Positions 31,501-44,300 of a DNA stretch of 64,000 bases are shown one piece after another; position 1 is the stretch's first letter, and every line of letters begins with the position of its first letter. A program made the translations under genes and the position numbers. The notes under the pieces were generated by a model. That model saw only the letters and a list, made by a program, of their open reading frames with translations, was not told the DNA's origin and ran no database searches. This stretch comes from Lunularia cruciata. Its lineage: Eukaryota > Streptophyta > Marchantiopsida > Lunulariales > Lunulariaceae. The stretch spans positions 39,682,501 to 39,746,500 of the forward strand of contig OX419761.1 of assembly GCA_948567375.1 (NCBI GenBank). Reading direction: 5' to 3'.

Positions 31501-34500
31501 TCAGTTCAGATCTTTGGACAAAGTTTTCAGGCCAGATCTAAGAGTTTCTTCCAGCCGGCAGATCAAACTGTCCGTTGTATTCTTCAGGTGGTCCACCTGC
31601 CTGCACTGTGCTTGATGTCGAGAACTCAACTTCCCCCTCCTCACAATCGCCTCGACTGATGCATTGTCAGCCTGAGTACTCAGATACCGTTGCAAGGCCA
31701 TGTAAGCAGCATTCCAAGTAGCTAATGCTGGATGAACCCGCATAAATTGTAGCACTAAGGCACCTGCTTGTGCGTACTCCTTAGCTTTGGTCAGCTCTCC
31801 AATGAAAAATGGGAACGCTACAACAAAAAGTGGTACATTGTCTGTAGATACTATACAATCTTTCATTGAGAAATTCATGGATACTTGCAGCTCCTGCACT
31901 TGCAAAGCCAGGTTTCCAAGGGATCTACAGAGGGCTGAATAGACTCTCGTCACTGACTGATCAGTAGCTATTGTTATAAGCAGCCCAGATGATAGCACAA
32001 GAGCTATAAGGTCTTGGTTCAGAGCTTCTGAAGGAGCATCTCCGTTAAGGCCGCTCTTGCTCATTTCCTGCTCCAACAGTTGTAGTCCACGCTCTTGAGC
32101 AGAGTGGTAGGGAAGAAGAAGTGAAATTTGGAGAGCAGCGCTGGGACTGGACTCGCCAACAACTGTCACAAGGTCATCTGCATCACTTTCAGACACCAAA
32201 ACTTTTGTAGGATGCAATAGTGCTGCATCTAAAACGCTCAAGGCCTGTACCAAACAACTCCACTCAACAAGCTTTTGTAAGGTGACCTTCCAGCATGAGT
32301 GCAACGTATGCACAGTCCAATTATTCTCACCAAATTCTTCCCATCCTTCCCCCCAATCCTCCCCACCCGAGTCTTCGTTTGCATCATCTGTCATTATTGT
32401 TTCCTTCCTTTCTCCACCCCTATGTTCGAAACCGAAAAGTGCTTCCCATTCCACCAGAAGAGCCTTCAGCGCAACAGCATGCTGCGCAGAAGATGTAGCA
32501 TCTACAAGCCGATCAAAAAATGTAGTTGCGGCTTCAGGACTGGCCAGCTCCACAGCAGTCACCTCCATACCAGGCCACAAAGACGAAATTATCTGAGTGG
32601 ATCGCAAAGCCAGAAGAGCGTTTATAGGCTTTCCTACAGCAAGCTTCTCATCTTGACCCTCTTCTTGCTTCAAAGGTTCTAAGTTTGCGCCCTCCGATTC
32701 CCATTTTCCCCAAGATATGACAAGGTCTTCGTCCCCGAGCTGACAAGAACGCCAGAAATCCTTCCTGGGAACTTCACCCAACTTGATGGCCTCAAGGAGT
32801 TCTAATACGAATATTCTAGATGTGAGAGGAGCCTGTAAATCCTCTGCAAATACACACAATTTCTGCCACACCACGCGTCGTAAAGAGCTCAGCAATAAGC
32901 TCCAATTCGAGTCTTCATTCGGTGGTGTTCCGGCCTCTCCCTCTACTGACAGGACGTCGTCACTAAGGGAAACTAGAGCACGAACCAGACTTTTCTTCTC
33001 TATCGGCACATCTGTTTCTTTATATCCAAAACCGGCATCTAACGTCCGTATGTTCTCAAGATTTGCATGAACAATCTCTTCGTAAATCTTTATGGTGGCT
33101 GGCAGTTTCTCACGGCTCACAAGAAGCTTATCCCAATAACCTGATATTTCTGCCACAATCTCCTCTTCGGGTGTCCCCTCGGCACGTAGAAGGGCCAAAA
33201 AATACCTGACTTGCACCTGTCAGAACACAAGGCTACATTTAGAAATGCCATGCAATGCTGCATTACAAAGCCACAAAACTATGTCCTGGTATTTGTGGTG
33301 CTCGCTCTTGTGCTGAAAAGAATGATTCATGAAGAGCTAAGAATAACTGCTGTTCATCGTGCAAATCGGAGGTCCAGAAAATCTCAATGACTGCAGTTTC
33401 GACAACGTTAAAAGTATGGGCTCTGTTTTACAATCCCATTCAGTTACCCGTAGAAAAACTTGAATATGTATGACATGACATTCTACTACATAGTACTCCA
33501 TACCTGCCAAGAGTCCACATGATATTGCTCTGCAAGAGCCAATAGTTTGGCCAAACTTCCCTCCTGTTGAGTCTTCCCAGACTCAACTAGGGAAAAGATT
33601 TGCTCGTGTATATACCCTGAATCACCAGCTATGAAACGCCCTGCATCCACTCCGGGTATTATCTGTTGAAGCTTTCGTGATTTCTCGGCAACCTTCACTT
33701 TCTCCCCTGCTCCCCTTCTAAAGTCTGTCCAAAGGTTGGGGGTTCTACTAGTCCGATCACTTTCGGAGCCTGGCGTGATCGGACCACAAAACATGATATC
33801 AGATATCCACAGGTTCAATCCTTGACGTCACTATCCATATCAATGAATCCTGGCAACAGTGTGGCGGAATGACATGCAATCCTTTTAATTTGATTCTAAA
33901 CTGAATGCGTGTTTGTGCTTTGTACAAGTATTTGGATGCTACTGGGCAGTAACCTAGAAAAAATCGACAAAATGCAAGAATAAGCTAATGTACAAGTAAA
34001 ATCACACCCTGCAGCAGTGCCCACTATTTTACCTCCATGATCACAGAACAGTTCACGCAACTTTTTTCTTCTCTCCTCTGGATTATGCAACACTTCCGCC
34101 GCCTCCTGAAGCGAGCTGAATGACATTACAACGTCCAAAGCCTGTTGTGCTTCCTGAGGATTTTCTCTTCTTTCCAGTTGCTCCTCTAGAATCTCAATCC
34201 CACGATGTGCACCCTGCAGGTTTAGTAAGTAGCCACATCCAACTGTGTCATCGGCCTTACTTACTGGTGACTCCATTGCTGCACGAGCAAGTAGTGTAAT
34301 GAGGGTATCGTTTGCAATGATGTCATGATTTGCAAGCCCGTGTAATATCAGAGCAGCTGCTTGAGCCCTTACACTCCGACATTCTTTTGGAAGGTTGAGG
34401 TGCCAATCCTTGATTTCCATCCATTCGCCATCCGAGGAGCTTATATTGGTAAGCCAAGGGAGATTCACGCATATGAAGCCTAACGCTTTCTTGTTCTCTT

Positions 34501-37500
34501 TGAAATAAAGCTCCCAGTTCTCTTCTCCAGTATCGCCTTCTCGACCTGAAACCGCCAACAGAGCTAGCTTTGCTTCCTGCCAACAAGCAATCCTCTTTTC
34601 CTTCTCCGAGGTTGATATAGATTCCTTATCAGACTTCAGCAATCCAGATACAGATGCCACAATCCTCTCATGTTCGGCTATATCCATATCAGGCCTGTTT
34701 ACGTCACGTCCCAGTCCATTGCAAGTGCTCATCAAGTCAAACTCTTTCCAGGCGTGTAGAAGTTCTCCCACCGACTCTTCATCACAGTGACCCAAAGCAA
34801 ACCCGAGCAGCTCTTTGCGAGTGTTGAGATCCATTCGGTCAAAGTCAGGGCCACGTCCAAGCGCTGCACAAAGATCCCAGATTGCACCGTGCTTTTTCTT
34901 GACTAATCCAAGACATAAATCTCGAGCAAGACCAAAGTCCCCCGCACCAGCTGCCTCTCTTGCAATGGCTGCCTCTACAACGGCTTGCTCTTCTGGAGAG
35001 GTCATGCCCAGAAGATTGGCTAGGTCCATGATTTCTGGAACGTTTAGATATGCACCTGGTTCCGAAGAAATTGCCAGTTTCACGGCTTCCATACTGTCTT
35101 TGAGCTGACGAAACTGGACAGGTAACAATATCACCCCTAGAGAAGGGAGTCGCTCTGTAATTGCATCAATTAGATTGAGCTCGGCAGTCAACGCCTTGCT
35201 TGGTGGGAGAAGACGTAAGCAGTCTATAGCCTTTCCAATCTGCGATTAGTGATCCGTTAAAACCAGAGGATATGCAAGTCAGAACCTAGAACAAGAAACC
35301 TGAAAAAACTACTTGAAACTCGAGTTTTACCCTGCATATTCGAAGATAACTCGAGTAATTCTGATCTGTATTTCAGATTTTGAGTCTGAGAAAACTACTC
35401 GATACGGCCCATTGAAGCTAGTGCATGAGCTGGAAAAGATAAATTATTTTCGGACAATAGAATGCGCTATTCTATGAGAAAAATCTACCAGCACGAGCTA
35501 CAGGTAGTTGGAGTTTCGATGTGAAATAAACTTACAGAAGGAGAATCTAAGTCTGGAGCGGAGTAGAAGTACTCCCGAGCAACGTTCACCACCAGCTTCT
35601 CAGCTTTCTCAACGTGCAAACTCGTAGTACCTGTACCCTTCAGATACTGTTTGGCCAAAGAGAATTTTCCAGCTTTCAGCAATCCCTGACAAAATTCTGC
35701 CAGTATCAACTCTCTGTCAAGATATGGAAAAGCCTTTTCTTGAAGGGTACGAAGATCACGCCATAAGGTTGCCCAACCACTGTCAGTTCTCGCCAAATCT
35801 TTGTTGGGAAACTTCATAAGAAGAATGCGAATGAGCTTCTTTGTCCCGCTGATGTCCCCTTTACAGATGAGGAAAAAGTTGATAGGCTTGGGAACCTGTT
35901 ATGTAAACAACAGTTCAGTCAAATGTATAAATATTTGCAGCAAACCACCGGCTGAATCAGACATTACCCATGCAAAGCTAAATTCTGTACCTGATATTTT
36001 GTGAGAAGCACTCCAGCCTCCACATGCCCCTCTGCTGAACGCACTCTCGTTGCAAGCTCATCAGATATCACGCTACCTCTCCCTACAAACGGAGTAGGTA
36101 GATCTTGGTATGCAGTAGGAGATATTGGCTCTAACTCATCCGCATTGGAGATGAGTGGTGTCATCCCCAAGGGCATCTCTGAAGGTTTCCCCACAGCGCC
36201 CCTGAAAGCTCTCATAAGACCCTTACGCAATCCCCTCTGTCTGTTAGCGTCTTCGTGTGGAGTACTTGTTGATTCCCTGACTTTGACATCCTTGTGCGGG
36301 AGATTCTGCAGTATGTGAGACATTTCTTTCCAGTCCTCCTCATCTACCTGGGGGCAAGAGTAGATGCAATCCAGTGCCACTGCAACCAGTTCTTCGTCAC
36401 TGTCAAATAGTCCATGTTCTCTGGGTTCTTTGCAGCAGTCAACTAAGATTGCTGCACAAACTGAGAGTTTGTTTTCTTTAGCTGCCTCTCTCAACCACCT
36501 TACTAGAAATGATGGTGAAATGCCATCCACGACAGAATCCTCTTTGGTAGAAACGGAAGCCAAACCGTGATCGCTAGGCATAAACGCGACTGCCTGCTCT
36601 CTTAGCAGCTCTACGACGTTGTCCTCCCTCGCACCATCGAGAATCAATTTGAATTTCTCGTACTTGCTTAAATTCTCCCAATCAGATAAGCTGAAGCTCA
36701 CTACAACATCCTCGGTTTGACTCGAAAAGATGATTGCCATCAAGTCTGAGACATCTTTCGAAAAACTTTCTAGTTCGTGTAAACCTTTCGCGACACCGAG
36801 ATCCAGTAAGGAGAGACTATTTTCCAGCAACCCAGAGGCTCGGTCAATCTCCCTTGCCCGCCCGATGTACCAGTCAATGACTTTGGTCTTTGTTGGCCAC
36901 TTGAGGCCCTCCGAAAGCTTTACAACGTTCTCTGTACTGTCTTTTAAAGAAACCTCAAAATCATTTTCCTCAAACCTCTGCTTCCCGCTTTTGACTGCCT
37001 CCAAAATTTCGAGATTCTCAACCCAGTCTTCATTTTTACGGGGAAGAAAGAGCTTCGGAGCAGAGATATCAGGGAGGAGCTGACTATAGCTGCTCGGAGG
37101 CATAGTTTCTGGAATGGCGTCCAGTATCTCCAGTATGTGAGGGGCCAGCGAATAGGGATGCCGATTGAAGAGCAACGCTACAGCTCCAGTTTTCCCTCGT
37201 TCAGCCAACCTTATTGCTACCGTTGGCAAAGGAGCCGATCGAAAAATCATGTACTCCTTCTGAGAGTACCTGCACAAACACCATCCAGTATTACTGAAGA
37301 TAAATATCGACAACTACAACAAACCAGGTAGTTCGAGCATATCGAATGCATAAGCAGTGGAGGAAGTGCGACATCGTATCTGTGAATGAAATTTCTGGCA
37401 TCCGAAACATGTTCGGTACGCAAGTACAAAGCTATGTTATGATGCGTTCAAGACAAAGCTCGATAGAGTTAACATTGTTGCCTGCGAGACTGTAGGCTGT

Positions 37501-38104
37501 CTTCAGGAGTAGCTAGCGCTAGAAGTTTGGAACAGGGAAGAGGAGAAGGAATAACAGGGAATAGGGACAATGAAAGTCCATTTATCCTATAACATAGTTG
37601 ACAACATTTCCAAAACCGGGACCATGATAATCACCGACCTGCCATTGTTGATGCCAATAAACGTTTCAAGTCTGTCTTTATATTGCAAAAGACGTAAGCG
37701 CCTGAAGCGAAACCACCAACTTTTGTCACTGCGTGCTCCTTCCATGGACGAGACACCACTTTCAGGATACCTGTACTGTTCGATGACCCTGAGGCCACAA
37801 TTTAGCAAGGCATTCATTGCTTCGTAAGAGGGACAAACTCTCTCCCTGCATTCCTTCACAATCCACATCTGATCTTCAATCTTAGACAACACGTCTCGGA
37901 TCACTTCCTCCCCGTAATCTGAGCCACTCCACTGTGGTTTGTAAACGTCGTCCTTCTCAAGTCCATATTTTTCGGCCAAATCTAAAGCAGCTTTGAAGTT
38001 TTCATCCTCAATAAATTTTTGGAACTTATGAAGCTCTGCTCTCGTAAGAAGAGACATCTTGCCCGGGATTCTTGGCACTTCCGATTCAGGTTTCCAGTAA
38101 GTAT
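31501..38104 (-). CDS. MIP2: NBAS / MIP2-like protein with Sec39 domain (N-terminal part not found)
   Basis: Six exons can be joined with GT-AG introns and compatible phases: 38104-37639, 37269-35991, 35895-35536, 35239-34033, 33769-33504 and 33216-31501 (TGA 31503-31501), about 1,760 codons. The start of the fifth exon is the least certain. Recognisable blocks include FQKFIEDENFKAALDLAEKY, DRLETFIGIN joined to GR-YSQKEY, LLFNRHPYSLAPHILEIL, LQEKAFPYLDRELILAEFC, GLLKAGKFSLAKQYLKGTGT, HGAIWDLCAALGRGPDFD, LLGFALGHCDEESVGELLHA and IIPGVDAGRFIAGD. In plants this protein belongs to the ER-associated tethering complex (NBAS, ZW10, RINT1/MIP1-type partners) that captures Golgi-to-ER vesicles. Plant homologues are about 2,400 aa with an N-terminal beta-propeller of some 600 aa. 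That part is not visible upstream, although YWKPESEV just after the first acceptor shows that earlier exons once joined here. Confidence 0.88.
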
Positions 38105-40174
38105 CTTAGAGTCTCCCAAGGGCCCCTGCCTCCACGCCTCTCGGCATCACATCTACTATCTCCCAGGCAGTTTCAACTGCGTGAGTTGGCACCACAGTCC
38201 CCAATCTCTTCCTCTTTGCCATTCCTGTAGATGTGTTAAACCTACCGTGATTCATCAAACACAGATAGTTGACCTCCGAACCGTCCAGCGATACTTCCGA
38301 CCTCGAAGTCCTCTGCAAATGTTCCCTCTCAATAAGGGGTTGCCAATGAAGTAAAGCAAATAAACAACGCCAATACCCCCCGGCTAGAGCCCGGCAAGTT
38401 CTTCAACAAAAAGTGTCGAAAGCACAAATTCTTAAAATTCTCGTCAATTGATCTCCTACCAATTAAGATTAAACAGAACTGAGGAAACTTTAATTTGCGC
38501 ATCTCAAAGGATTCCAAAATCTTTTCTCAAAATCCTCGATAGTTCGCCCTAAACTGAAAGCGCAGGACTGATTCAACGCGACGAATTCTCCGCCCTCTCA
38601 ACCAAATATACAAAATATACTTGAAAGGAAAGCTCACCAGAACCAATTTCCATGTTCACCACGCCATCGATCGTGCGTGGCCTAAACCCTCCCCGGATCG
38701 AGACCACCGAAATCCAAGGAGCTCGTTTTCTCTGCCACAAAGACCCCATCCAAACAAACACTTACATTATCTCAACGCTTCCAGTTCTACTTCTCTTAAC
38801 CTCAATTCAAATTCCGGATCATCAACTCCCTTGAAGCTCAAGTTCGTCACTGCATGCGAATCCATCTACTCGAGACTAACATCCACAAAACTGAAAACTT
38901 CAATTTCTGGTTGATCTTAAATCGAGAGCAGTTCCAAGCGTAACGGAACAGACGATCGGATAAAGTACCAGTAGCTGAACACACAGAAATATGATCGATG
39001 AAGAAACCGTACGTATTGGACATGGAAGAAGAGATCAAGCTCTCTCTCAGAACTGGGAATCCACTGTGCGCTGTTTCTTCAGGCTTCTCCTTTGGAATTG
39101 TAGACTGAACTTCGTGCTACGTGTCGTCAATCCAGCATTCGCGGTAATCTGTAATTTCGGCAGATAAACGTGGATGTAAACGGCCGGGACTCTTCCCGAA
39201 GAATTCCCGGCAAACGCCTCGGACACCCGGATAACGCAAAAATCCACCGTTCTCACTTTCTTCTTTTCCTAACGTATATTTACTCGTGCCGGGGTTCTCA
39301 TAACACGGAGCCGGTGGAACGCCTCCGCATAAGGAGTTTGTAGGAGTGTTAGGGGAGTAATCTGTTCGGACTGACTTATGACTTGCCGGTGCCAAGAGCA
39401 TCTTTCTCGAGGGGTAACCAGGTGGATTGTTGAGAATCTCTGAGAACTTAACGGCCACCTGTACAACCAAAATTTCCTATACCAGAACCGTATTTCCCGG
39501 GGAACAATCAGAACATTCTTAGAATCTTTGGGAAACCTTGAAGTTAACTAGACTTGAAGAATACAATTTGAACGGGTTCGGGGAGACGAACGTCGAACAC
39601 AGGCTCTGGACGATCTTTTACGGCAGCGGAGGCATGACGTGAATGTGAAAAGCAGTGTGCTGTAGATATTTCCGGCGCTTGTGTCGAATGACAAAGTTTG
39701 ATCTTTCCGGTAATGAGCGGAAACCTCAAATCCTCGATGCATCTTGACTTAGCGCAAGTGAAGGAGGGCTTCAGTGGCGATAACATTTGTTGTTGTTTCC
39801 CTGAGTGATCTCTACTATATCGACAGTCCATTGCGGTAGAGCTGCAACGCGAGTCCTGCTTGTCACTATCTTTCGGCTAATACGTTTGGAAGGGTTTTAC
39901 AGAAATCCCAACCGAATTTTCTCACGGAGTAAAGTTCATGTGAACTGCTTGGAGGGGTTAGGGTTTAAGGATCAGTCTTTTCGATTGTAGGAGAATTGTA
40001 GGAGTAACGATTGTAGGAGTTGGGGGTAGGAGCAGAATTTGGTTCGGATGCGGATGTGAGTGAGGGCCTAGATGTTGAGAAGTGTTGTATGAACATTTTT
40101 TCCGCTGGTTTGGACGGGAGACAACCCGTTTCGGATATTACAGAGTGGTTAAGGAGATTGATTGACGGTTAGAA
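38105..40174. other. Region between NBAS and RRP43
   Basis: Should contain the NBAS upstream exons or promoter and the RRP43 promoter, since the genes point away from each other. I find no frame matching the NBAS N-terminal beta-propeller. Minus-strand frames at 39470-39117 and 39831-39544 are unassigned. No TATA box is convincing. Confidence 0.5.
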
Positions 40175-42547
40175 ATGCCGCAAGAAGATGGCGGTGGAAG
40201 TGCCTCCGAGGTCAAGGATGCTTCGGATTCGATGGAGGTGGAGGCATTTCGAAGGTTATTTCCCACTCAATATATAGAGCGGTACCTGGATGCTTCGCTT
40301 CGCCCAGATGGTCGGCCGCTGGGCCGTGCGCGTCCTACAGATGTTAATCTCGGTGAGCAAAGTGCCTTTAATTGGCTTAATTAGTAAGAGAAATAGGTGC
40401 ATTACGTCGACTTTGCCAATCCTCGTGTATATTAGTGTAATGCATTATGTGTACAGTCTTTTGCTCAAACAGAAAATGAGAAGTACTATCGGTCCTTAGA
40501 GCCATATCTGATTGATTAGTTCACACCTCATCGCGCTTTGTATGTTACGTGTCCACATGGTATTGAACTTTTGGAATCCGGGTGCAGGTCAGGTGCCTAC
40601 TACAGATGGATCAGCTCTGGTCAAAATTGGAAACACTGTAAGCATCGCAGTATTTGATTTCAGCTGTAACTGGTGATTTCATCTCATTGTAAATGTCTTC
40701 ATTCCACCGCGAATAGATTTATGGAAGATCATGCTCTGGAGTGAAAATTACCAGTTAGTAGTAACTGCCATTAAGGCCAGGGAAGATAAGAGATTATGAA
40801 AACTCTCACTCTCATTTTATGATCTTTGAATAGTTTGAGGGAACAAGCTCTCTAGTGTTTTGTGTACATCTGGTTTTGGTTCCCTGTTTGTAAAACGTTG
40901 TTTGAACTGGACAGACAATGTTGGCCGGAGTAAAGCTGGAGGTGGCTGTTCCGTCTGTGGAAACCCCGGACCAAGGACGCATTGGTAGTTTCGTCAAGCG
41001 CATGCTATTTTTATGTCATTGCAGTTATGAAGCTGCATTTCGCCTTTTGTGGCGTACTTGCTGAAGAATCTGAATTATGTAACTGTTGCTCCGGATCATC
41101 TAAGCATGAAATAATGACAAAGCTTTTTGTTGGGATGTATTGGGAAGAAATGCAGCCGTAGACTTCCAGATGCCGCCTATTTGCTCTCCTCAAATACGGC
41201 CCGGTAGGCCCGCAGAAGACGCATGTGCCATCAATGAGCAACTCTCGAACGTGATAGCGAGGTATATACGTAATATCTACACGGGATATCAGATTGTGAT
41301 ATCTATTGCATCCAACAAGGTTTTGCGCCTACGCTGTTGTTGGATGCATAAAGCTATGTTTTGGACGAGATTGCGACGTTCTAAGTTCACCGATGTTTTA
41401 AGCTACCCTACCAAGTTATATTCTTAGTAATCTACTCATTTCTAACTACCAGATTGGCGTGACAGTTCACAACTGGTGGACTTCCGAGAATTATCAATCA
41501 CGAGTGGAAAAGCTTGCTGGGTGGCTTATCTGGTAGGCATTAGACAATCTCGTTACCTTGTTATCGGTTTCCAACGCATATCTGCTGTTCCCTTCAGTTT
41601 GGCTTTGGTGGTAGCCAATAGCTATTTGATTATGATCAAGATGTGTTACACATTTCCTGTACAGGACATTTATTGCTTGAATGCCGATGGCTCTTTACTG
41701 GATGCCGCATTGCTCGCTTGCGCCGCAGCCCTCACAAACTGTAAGTCCACCACGTTTTGGAGAGACATTTGTTTGTAGACTCTAGTTGCGGTGTGCTAGA
41801 AAAGAACGTCATATTCTCTCCGTTCCTTTCTTCCAAATCTACTTCCCGCGAGGTGATCATGTTCCTACAAGTAAGTAAGTGTCCATCAGCTGCTTATTAA
41901 TCTTCTCCAAGTAGAAATTAAATACAAAGTTTTGTCAAATGTGAAAACCCTGAATACGCTTCATTATGCTAAGCCAGTTTCTGTTTACACAGTACAAATA
42001 CCAGCTGTATCTATCAACGACGATGGTAAGGTTTTGAGAATCTCCTCTTCAAATGATCAAGATCAGCCCATGGCTGATGGAAAGACCGTACCGGAGGAAA
42101 CCGAACGCAGAAGATTAGAGAAAAAGAGTTTGACACTGGGGCCTGTCCCCGTGGCCCTAACATGTATGTTGCATAAGAAGCACTTACTGGCGGATCCTAC
42201 GGCAGAGGAGGAAAGCGTTCTTCAGACCACCTTCACCGTCGTGCTGGACTCCTCCGATAAACTAATATCCTTGTACAAGCCTGGTGGTTCGGTCGTGGCA
42301 ACAACTTCAACTGTCATGGTAAGCCGCTCAGTTATTGCAACTTGACAATGGAATTTGGCATCCTGCATAGAGGATCGACAAAGAGACATTCTGTCTCTTT
42401 GTGGGTCCTGTTACTTTAGTTCAGGGAGGATTTGAGCTGAAAATCTGTTGCAATTGGTCACAGGATTGCATTGCACTTACAAGGCTACGACTGAAGGAGG
42501 TACAAGGTATCTTAACTGAAGCAGTTACCGTGAAGACAGCGGAGTAA
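40175..42547 (+). CDS. RRP43: Exosome complex subunit RRP43 (RNase PH-like)
   Basis: Eight exons with GT-AG borders and consistent phases: 40175-40352, 40588-40637, 40915-40984, 41156-41261, 41466-41532, 41665-41740, 41993-42318 and 42464-42547 (TAA), giving 318 aa, close to plant RRP43 (about 300 aa). The ATG at 40175 opens MPQEDGGGSASEVKD. The protein shows RPDGRPLGRARPTDVNLG, PPICSPQIRPGRPAED, VDFRELSITSGKACWVAYL, DIYCLNADGSLLDAALLA, ADPTAEEES and VVLDSSDKLISLYKPGG in family order. RRP43 is one of six RNase PH-fold subunits of the ring of the RNA exosome, which processes and degrades RNA 3'-to-5' in nucleus and cytoplasm. Plant ring subunits other than RRP41 are mainly structural. Short introns; nothing looks damaged. 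Confidence 0.95.
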
Positions 42548-42609
42548 GGAATACTGACGAAGCAGTACTTATAGCGGGAACTACCACAGAATCTGTACTC
42601 TGCCGTTTT

Positions 42610-42677
42610 GCTAATCTAGTTTGGTTGGTACAGTTCTGTAATTGCTAATCTAGTTTGGTTGGTACAGTTCTGTAATT
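42610..42677 (+). repeat. 34-bp tandem duplication
   Basis: Two adjacent copies of a unit that starts gctaatctagtttggttgg and ends tgtaatt. It lies 63 bp downstream of the RRP43 stop codon, probably in its 3' untranslated region. Confidence 0.9.
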
Positions 42678-43789
42678 GTTAATGTCTGTAGATGCTCGTG
42701 GATTTTTAAATCCCATATTGTAAAACTAACAAGCATTGTTCCTGCAAACCATTCCCATATTTGGGATTCAATATTGCTCGATTTATTTATCATGATGTTA
42801 TGACCGCAAAAACTGTTGCGTTGTGCGTGTACACCTTTCGATCGACCTTTGATGACCTTACCCTGACATATGCCTGTCTTGTTTAAATCTTCCATATGCA
42901 TCATCTCGTTCACGTTAAAAAGGCGTGCCCCGCCAAATCAAGCTTAACTTCCTACTGTACAAATGAATGCTCGCCCCTGGCTTTCGTGAGGTTGTTCTTT
43001 CGCAAACCAAGAGACCTTGCCTAATAGTGGTAATCTAAGGGCCCACACCAAGAGAATGCAGACGTCGCTTTTAGCACCATACATTGCCCGACCTTTAATT
43101 ATGCCGAATTGCCAAATGTCTTTCTGGAACTTACTCGGCTTGCAGCAGTGAAAGGATGCGGACACCGGTGGCTTAATTCCTGCCATCAGACTTGCAGTGT
43201 GTAGCTCAATAGAATGAGAATGAGAAGTATTAGAGGTGTTCAAATTAGCAAAGAACGTACGTGGAAATGCGATCTTTGCTTCAAGGTTTTCAGCCAAGCA
43301 ACGGTACCGAAAGCGCTATCCGTAGGCGTCCTGGATGATGTCATAGCATTGCAGTTTGGTCATAAATGTGACCAGAGTGACAGATGATTTTGTTATCGAA
43401 ACGGAGCATCAGGTGAGTTGCCCCTTTGAATCTTCTTTCCGCTTGTGATCATTTGTTTCCATTGGATTCCGTCTAAGAAATCCTCTAAAGATAATTTGCT
43501 TGAAGTTTTTGTTAACTAGCCGAAATCACTAAAGGTCAGGACGGTACCAGATCGGTCTGAGTAGGGCCTCAGTTAGGGACTGCTCGAGTCCTGGAATTTG
43601 CCGAAAGAAAAAAATATGGGGTCTCTGAATTCTTTTATGGCAGATGAAACAAGGTACACATTTTGAATCATGGGATAAGCGCCACATCCCGTAGCATTCC
43701 TGACGGGGCGGAAAAACGTTTGACGCACAAATTCGTTGACATGATAAACATTGATTAGCGGTAAATCAAGGCCTCTTGTTTTGACCCGT

Positions 43790-44165
43790 CCATTGTTAAA
43801 AAATGCACTGTCACATGTAATAATTGCATTTATTTATGATTTCGCACACATGACTCTTGAATTCCTTTATGTCCTCTGTCCATTGTTATAAAGCCACATG
43901 TAATAATTATCCATTTATGACTCTTAAACTACCTTTGTTCCTCTACTACTCTCGATTGTCGACAAACCACATGTAATATTGTATTTATTATAATTTTGCA
44001 CACATGACTCTTAAATTCCCTCCATTTTGTCCCTCACCTCTTGTCCATTGTTTTTAGATTCTCTTTTGTCCCTCACTACTTGTCCGTTGTTTACAAAGCC
44101 GCGCATAATAATTGCAATGATTTATGATTTCGTGCACTCTTTTGTCTCTACTCTTTCCATGATTT
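43790..44165 (+). repeat. Degenerate tandem repeat, unit about 80-120 bp
   Basis: About four imperfect units, each with a ccattgtt stretch, then cacatgtaataatt or a variant, then atttatgatttcgcacacat and gactctta. Unit lengths vary, so the array is old. Confidence 0.65.
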
Positions 44166-44194
44166 TGCCAAGAATCACAATGATAATGAAGGAA

Positions 44195-44300
44195 AAAGGC
44201 GACCGCGGAGGAAAAGCGAAGGATGGGAAGACCCCATCAAGCCGTACAAAGGAGAGAAAAAAGGGAACATGAGGCTAAACCCCAATGATAATGGGGAGTT
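44195..44300 (-). mobile_element. LINE 3'-end fragment
   Basis: gaaggatgggaagacccc, followed by catcaagccgtacaa and a ctaaaccccaat stretch, matches the reverse complement of the LINE tails at 51345-51450 and 62540-62640. A related ttggggcttagccccaa sits at about 44703-44719. Confidence 0.6.

Larger units (their letters stand above)
42548..44190. other. RRP43 3' flank with tandem repeats
   Basis: No gene is seen. A 34-bp exact-looking tandem duplication lies at 42610-42677. A degenerate repeat of roughly 100-bp units (43790-44165) contains cacatgtaataatt and cacacatgactctt in each copy. Minus-strand frames at 42650-42913 and 42944-43297 are unassigned. Confidence 0.6.

Noticed and set aside
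32282-38354. Plus-strand frames opposite the NBAS gene
   Set aside because: They are antisense shadows of well-supported NBAS exons.
39117-39470. Minus-strand frame containing GGFLRYPGVRGV, slightly like the N-terminus of plant NBAS
   Set aside because: The similarity is about a dozen residues in a region I recall only loosely, and no following propeller sequence is present.
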